46,335 nt of DNA from assembly GCA_021847505.1 (NCBI GenBank), contig JAJZEO010000040.1:1-46335 (forward strand), written 5' to 3'. This stretch comes from a bacterium. GTDB lineage: Bacteria > Chlamydiota > Chlamydiia > Chlamydiales > 2-12-FULL-49-11. The position numbers were made by a program, and so were the translations under genes. Positions 43,011-46,335 of this stretch are shown here, piece by piece. The notes below the pieces were generated by a model. The model searched no databases and was not told where the DNA came from. It saw only the letters and a list, made by a program, of their open reading frames with translations. The number at the start of each line of letters is the position of its first letter. Positions within the stretch are counted from its first letter, which is position 1.

Positions 43011-44789
43011 ATGTCTAACATCCAAATCATTCAATCGTTCTCTCAAGTCCATCTAAGTGAGGGTTGGGCGCCTATTTCCTCCTTTAAAAGTGAAAATAAG
43101 CTTGTGGATAAAGAAGGAGAATATGTCGATTCTCAATACGAAGGCCGAACTTATCGGCTTATTCAAAAGTGGGAGAGAACTTATTCAGCTTTTGAGCGTA
43201 TTGTAAGGTTTCTTCTCGCCTTCTTGCTCGTCTTGTTCTCTTTTGGCATTGCCTATTGCTTTAAGACGACGAGAAAACTCATGTTTAATCCGGGTGAAAC
43301 GATTCGCTTTGCCCTCCCTGTAGAAAAAATTGTGATGAAACTCTCCGGGAAAAAAGTCTCCTACATTCACCCCAAACTTTTGTTTCAGAATGAGGGGCTG
43401 AATTTTGCTGAAGTCACCTTGAAGGGAAAACGGAAAATCATGCCAGTCGCGCCTACCGATCTTTACCACGAATATGTATCTTATGAAGGGCAGGCTTTAG
43501 AAGCACTTTACAAAATGGCTCAGAAGAGCTCCCCTATTTCGAGGTTGCTGCATCATCCGGATAACACCCTATTCAATGAAGAAGAAGTTCTTAATTATCT
43601 TGGTGCAGAGGAGAGAATTTGCACTTTAAGTCGCGAGAGCACCATAGATCTCTTGAAGCTTCCTCAAGCAAGAAGCCTTCCTCTCATAACTATGTTTAAT
43701 TTTTGGGCAGGAAAGGGCATACCCGAGATCTCTCGATTAATCCTTGCATTAGATCCGTCAATCATCCATCAAAGACAGCATAAATTGGTTGAGGCTATTT
43801 TAGCAGGTTCGCAGGAAGAGGCAGAGGTTCTTTTTGAGGCTATGACAAGTGCAAACATCTCCCCCTCAGAAAGGGAATCGCTTTATATCAAAGCTTGGAA
43901 GGGTGACTTTTTCTATTCAGTTCCCCATTTTTATGGATTAAACACAGACATCCAGCAACAACTTTTCTACGTGGGCAATCAATTTGGTCATCGTGTATTC
44001 GTAAAATACTTAAGCGTGATGATCTGTTTTAATATTAGACCTATATTTTGTTCGAAACTCGAAATCGTGGCCGCAAACGTGCCTGTCATTTACGCAGACT
44101 GTTACATTGAAGGGTTTCTCAAAGGATTGAGGAAAAAAGGTCAACTATTGACAGAGCGAGAATTTAACTCTTTGTCTCCAGACTCGCACTTTTCTCTTGG
44201 AAGAGGCTCATTGGGGCGATTCCAAGGGGCTAGATATGTCGAGGAAATCATCCAAAGGCACAATTTTACTCATGTTAGGGTCATTAAGGAGCTTGCTGTA
44301 GTGGCTGAAGGAGTGAGTGACCTTTCATTAGCGGTGTCAGAAACATTAGAACTTAAAGCTCAAGAGGGACAACTCACGGTCTACTCCGAAGATATTCTAC
44401 AAAAAAGACGGCCTATCTCACTAGAAGAGGCCCAGGAACTTGTGTTAATTTTAGAAGAAACAGGCTATAAAGGACCTTTAACAAGACACCAAATCGCCAT
44501 TGGACAAGAGTGCGTCTACCTCCTTGACCTCAATTTTGAAAATTTCGATCCTACACGACTTCGATTGGTCCCCTTTCATTGGATTAAACCACTACTAGAT
44601 CCTGACGATCTGAGGGCTTTTTCTAGATGGTACAACTTTCATACCTATAACTTCCAAGATAGGCAACGAGCTCACCAGCAAGCCCAGGCAAAACTTTCCT
44701 CCTTTTTCATGGAGAATCCTTACAGGAACTTAGTAAAAGCGTATAAAGACCAGGCCTTTACATTTGCTATAGGGGAGGGCATACTCTGA
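43011..44789 (+). CDS. Ankyrin-like cluster protein 3 (membrane segment plus C-terminal domain)
   Basis: 592 residues from the ATG at 43011, chosen because MSNIQIIQS aligns with the starts of its paralogues; an upstream TTG would add eight residues. It is the complete version: hydrophobic segment at about 63-83 (RIVRFLLAFLLVLFSFGIAY), then NPGETIRFALP, an ankyrin-like pair (GIPEISRLILALDPSIIHQ) and the C-terminal block (GRFQGARYVEEIIQRHNFTH and VYLLDLNFENFDP). It therefore joins the membrane part of protein 1 to the C-terminal domain of protein 2. The 3' end overlaps mreC on the other strand by 23 bases. Confidence 0.75.
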   Translation: MSNIQIIQSFSQVHLSEGWAPISSFKSENKLVDKEGEYVDSQYEGRTYRLIQKWERTYSAFERIVRFLLAFLLVLFSFGIAYCFKTTRKLMFNPGETIRFALPVEKIVMKLSGKKVSYIHPKLLFQNEGLNFAEVTLKGKRKIMPVAPTDLYHEYVSYEGQALEALYKMAQKSSPISRLLHHPDNTLFNEEEVLNYLGAEERICTLSRESTIDLLKLPQARSLPLITMFNFWAGKGIPEISRLILALDPSIIHQRQHKLVEAILAGSQEEAEVLFEAMTSANISPSERESLYIKAWKGDFFYSVPHFYGLNTDIQQQLFYVGNQFGHRVFVKYLSVMICFNIRPIFCSKLEIVAANVPVIYADCYIEGFLKGLRKKGQLLTEREFNSLSPDSHFSLGRGSLGRFQGARYVEEIIQRHNFTHVRVIKELAVVAEGVSDLSLAVSETLELKAQEGQLTVYSEDILQKRRPISLEEAQELVLILEETGYKGPLTRHQIAIGQECVYLLDLNFENFDPTRLRLVPFHWIKPLLDPDDLRAFSRWYNFHTYNFQDRQRAHQQAQAKLSSFFMENPYRNLVKAYKDQAFTFAIGEGIL

Positions 44790-45831
44790 CGACACTGAGC
44801 TCTGAGAGGGTGGGACAAGTGGCTTTTGCTTCTAATTCGTAAGAAAAGCTCCCTTCTTTGAGGGGCATGATTTTCTTTACGATGGCCACACAGAGCCCTT
44901 TGGGAAAAACTCCATCGAGGCCTGAGGTGATGAGGAGATCGCCTTTCTTGAGGATCATTTTGCTGGCCTGCTCATGGATGCGCATGGGGCCTCCCTCTTC
45001 ATCGGCAAATTCGTAGTTAAATCCGATTCCTTTGAGCAAATCACTTCTCTCTCTCCAAACTGGGTAGCTCGAGCCACGCAATTCCCCTTTGGCTAGATAG
45101 CGGGTTTCTCTAGTTTCAAGGAGATGGTCTTTGAAAATTTTCAACGTGGTAAGGATCACTTCTTTTTTTTCAATGTCATCCCTGAGCTCGATTTCCTCTG
45201 AAAGTTCGCTCGCAAGGTCGTAAAGGTGGTTATTAGCTTCTCCCCCTCGGACAGCACGCACAGCGGGAGTGAGCTTTGAATCAGTGATCAAACGAACATA
45301 AGACCTCGATTCTTCAACTTCTTCAACGACTCCTACAAGGCAGTCCCCCACAATCACAGGGCTATTTTTGGCAATGATACGCCTACCTAAGCGGCGATTT
45401 TCGGCCTCTCCCCTGTTGATCCAGATACCACTGCTCCAAAAGGCGGGATCGCGAAAGATCACCTTTGCTTCAACTGAATGGATCTGCATGGCAAGCATTT
45501 CAGTAAAATCGCGGATGCGTCTTTTGTAAAACCCTTCAAATCCTTTGTCATCACGCCACTCTGAAAGACGTTTGCAAAAGGCGTCAATCCTCTCTTCATC
45601 TTTTAGCCAATCTCGTACTTGGGAAATCTGCCCTCTAAGGGCTTCATTTTCGATGCGAAGTTGCATCAATTCTAGCTCTTCATCAGAGACCCCGCGAGCT
45701 GCGTACAATTTCGAGCCGAAAATAAACACGCCCCTTATTTTACGCATCGCCGTATCAGACAAATTGAGAAGAAAAAATAGAACGACACCCAGGGCAAAAT
45801 AACTGAAAACTTCTTTCTTTACCCCTCTCAT
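44767..45831 (-). CDS. mreC: Rod shape-determining protein MreC
   Basis: Bitopic membrane protein linking cytoskeletal MreB to peptidoglycan synthesis; 354 residues. One N-terminal helix (about 8-25), a coiled coil (about 53-80, DEELELMQLRIENEALRG) and the two-barrel MreC core: VKVIFRDPAFWSSGIWINRG region, GDCLVGVVEEVEESRSYVRL and GDLLITSGLDGVFPKGL. Its start overlaps the aminotransferase stop as ATGA, a chlamydial arrangement. In chlamydiae MreB/MreC act at the division septum. Confidence 0.92.
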   Translation of the reverse strand: MRGVKKEVFSYFALGVVLFFLLNLSDTAMRKIRGVFIFGSKLYAARGVSDEELELMQLRIENEALRGQISQVRDWLKDEERIDAFCKRLSEWRDDKGFEGFYKRRIRDFTEMLAMQIHSVEAKVIFRDPAFWSSGIWINRGEAENRRLGRRIIAKNSPVIVGDCLVGVVEEVEESRSYVRLITDSKLTPAVRAVRGGEANNHLYDLASELSEEIELRDDIEKKEVILTTLKIFKDHLLETRETRYLAKGELRGSSYPVWRERSDLLKGIGFNYEFADEEGGPMRIHEQASKMILKKGDLLITSGLDGVFPKGLCVAIVKKIMPLKEGSFSYELEAKATCPTLSELSVVRVCPPL

Positions 45832-46335
45832 ACTACTTTTTGAATCGCCTCCAATACCTTCATGAAATTGTCGTCATTGATGGCGGCGATGTTGATTCGG
45901 GCGTCTTTAGTCATGTAAATTCCGTGCTTCTCTTTCAGCTGGGTAATCTGGTCGGGGTTAAGTCCCAGTCGGCAGAAAAAACCGTGTCCGTTTGCTATAT
46001 AGCTGCAATCCCTGCCAGTGATGCGTGCAAACTGTTCAGCAAATTTCTTTCGGAAGTGGACCACACGTTTTCTCATTTCGTTCACTTCTTTCTCCCACAT
46101 CTCTCGTCTTCTGGGATTGGTTAAAACAGCTGTTGCAATCGATTCACCGTGCCTTGGAGGATTAGAATATTGGGTTCGGGTAATGATCTGCATGCGGCTT
46201 GTGATGTTTTCTTTGTATTCATTTGAGTGCATCACCACAAAAGCAGCTCCGACCCTTTCCCCATAAACCCCCATCGATTTGGAAAATGAATTGGCCACAA
46301 ACACCTCATGCCCTTCTCTCACAAAGAGTCGAATA
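45828..46335 (-). CDS. Class I aspartate/aromatic aminotransferase, C-terminal part (cut by window edge)
   Basis: PLP-dependent aminotransferase of the AspC/TyrB type; the last ~169 residues are visible. The PLP lysine motif is NSFSKSMGVYGERVG, with K in SFSKS and the following R and G typical of subgroup I-alpha. SNPPRHGESI and the C-terminal ARINIAAIN, near the substrate Arg, complete the family signature. Upstream residues (IRLF) continue in frame to the edge, so no start is present. In Chlamydia the gene beside mreC is named tyrB; aspartate versus tyrosine specificity cannot be told. Confidence 0.92.
   Translation of the reverse strand, partial: IRLFVREGHEVFVANSFSKSMGVYGERVGAAFVVMHSNEYKENITSRMQIITRTQYSNPPRHGESIATAVLTNPRRREMWEKEVNEMRKRVVHFRKKFAEQFARITGRDCSYIANGHGFFCRLGLNPDQITQLKEKHGIYMTKDARINIAAINDDNFMKVLEAIQKVV

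Noticed and set aside
1-46335. tRNA or rRNA genes
   Set aside because: No cloverleaf-like GGTTCGA blocks or rRNA sequence were noticed in the intergenic gaps; a covariance-model scan was not possible here.

Overview
The window comes from a chromosome of the phylum Chlamydiae, most likely an environmental (Parachlamydiales-type) member rather than a Chlamydia species. The evidence is gene content and order: sdhB-sdhA-sdhC next to tatD, then tolQ/exbB-exbD-TolA/TonB-like-tolB-pal-LysM lipoprotein, a reduced type II secretion operon, an aminotransferase beside mreC, mutY, and a CPC-type metal ATPase. All are small, tightly packed operons with ATGA-type overlaps. The genus cannot be fixed from sequence alone.

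Layout. 1-4069 (minus): tatD and the three succinate dehydrogenase genes. 4081-8773 (plus): the Tol-Pal envelope operon ending in a LysM lipoprotein. 8800-10892: a very Cys-rich 78-residue protein, an orphan OmpR-type response regulator and two small exported proteins. 11026-18643: a membrane TPR protein, then a 951-residue exported TPR protein and a roughly 1200-residue exported protein with a C-terminal vWA-like domain. 18688-20327: an APH-like kinase divergent from a poly-serine ORF with its own palindrome and terminator. 20388-21952: rsmD coupled to an exported seven-bladed beta-propeller. 21971-31949 (minus): a putative GspC-like protein, gspD, gspE, gspF, gspG, a second pseudopilin and a large exported MORN-repeat protein, read as one operon. 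32167-35915: small membrane proteins, a copper-type P1B ATPase and a methyltransferase. 35956-37556: mutY, whose 3' end is duplicated around a GxxExxY gene interrupted by an amber codon and flanked by inverted repeats. 37637-40020: a coiled-coil protein and two tandem CDP-glycerol glycerophosphotransferase-like genes. 40012-44789: a lineage-specific cluster of three paralogous ankyrin-like proteins and a small CheD/CNF-like protein, headed by a perfect TTGACA-N17-TATAAT promoter. 44767-46335 (minus): mreC and a class I aminotransferase cut by the window edge.

How it fits together. Most of the window is envelope biology: Tol-Pal, type II secretion, MreC, LysM/OmpA-like anchoring and exported repeat proteins. 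The respiratory and repair genes are core. The accessory parts are 35956-36566 (repeat-bounded cassette), 19811-20327 (poly-Ser locus) and 40012-44789 (putative host-interaction cluster). The last is my best candidate for an undescribed system: paralogues with and without a membrane segment plus a small protein carrying the Cys-His arrangement of CheD/CNF-type deamidases. No tRNA, rRNA, CRISPR array or transposase was recognised by eye. No gene-free stretch exceeds about 300 bases; the longest is 9037-9326.
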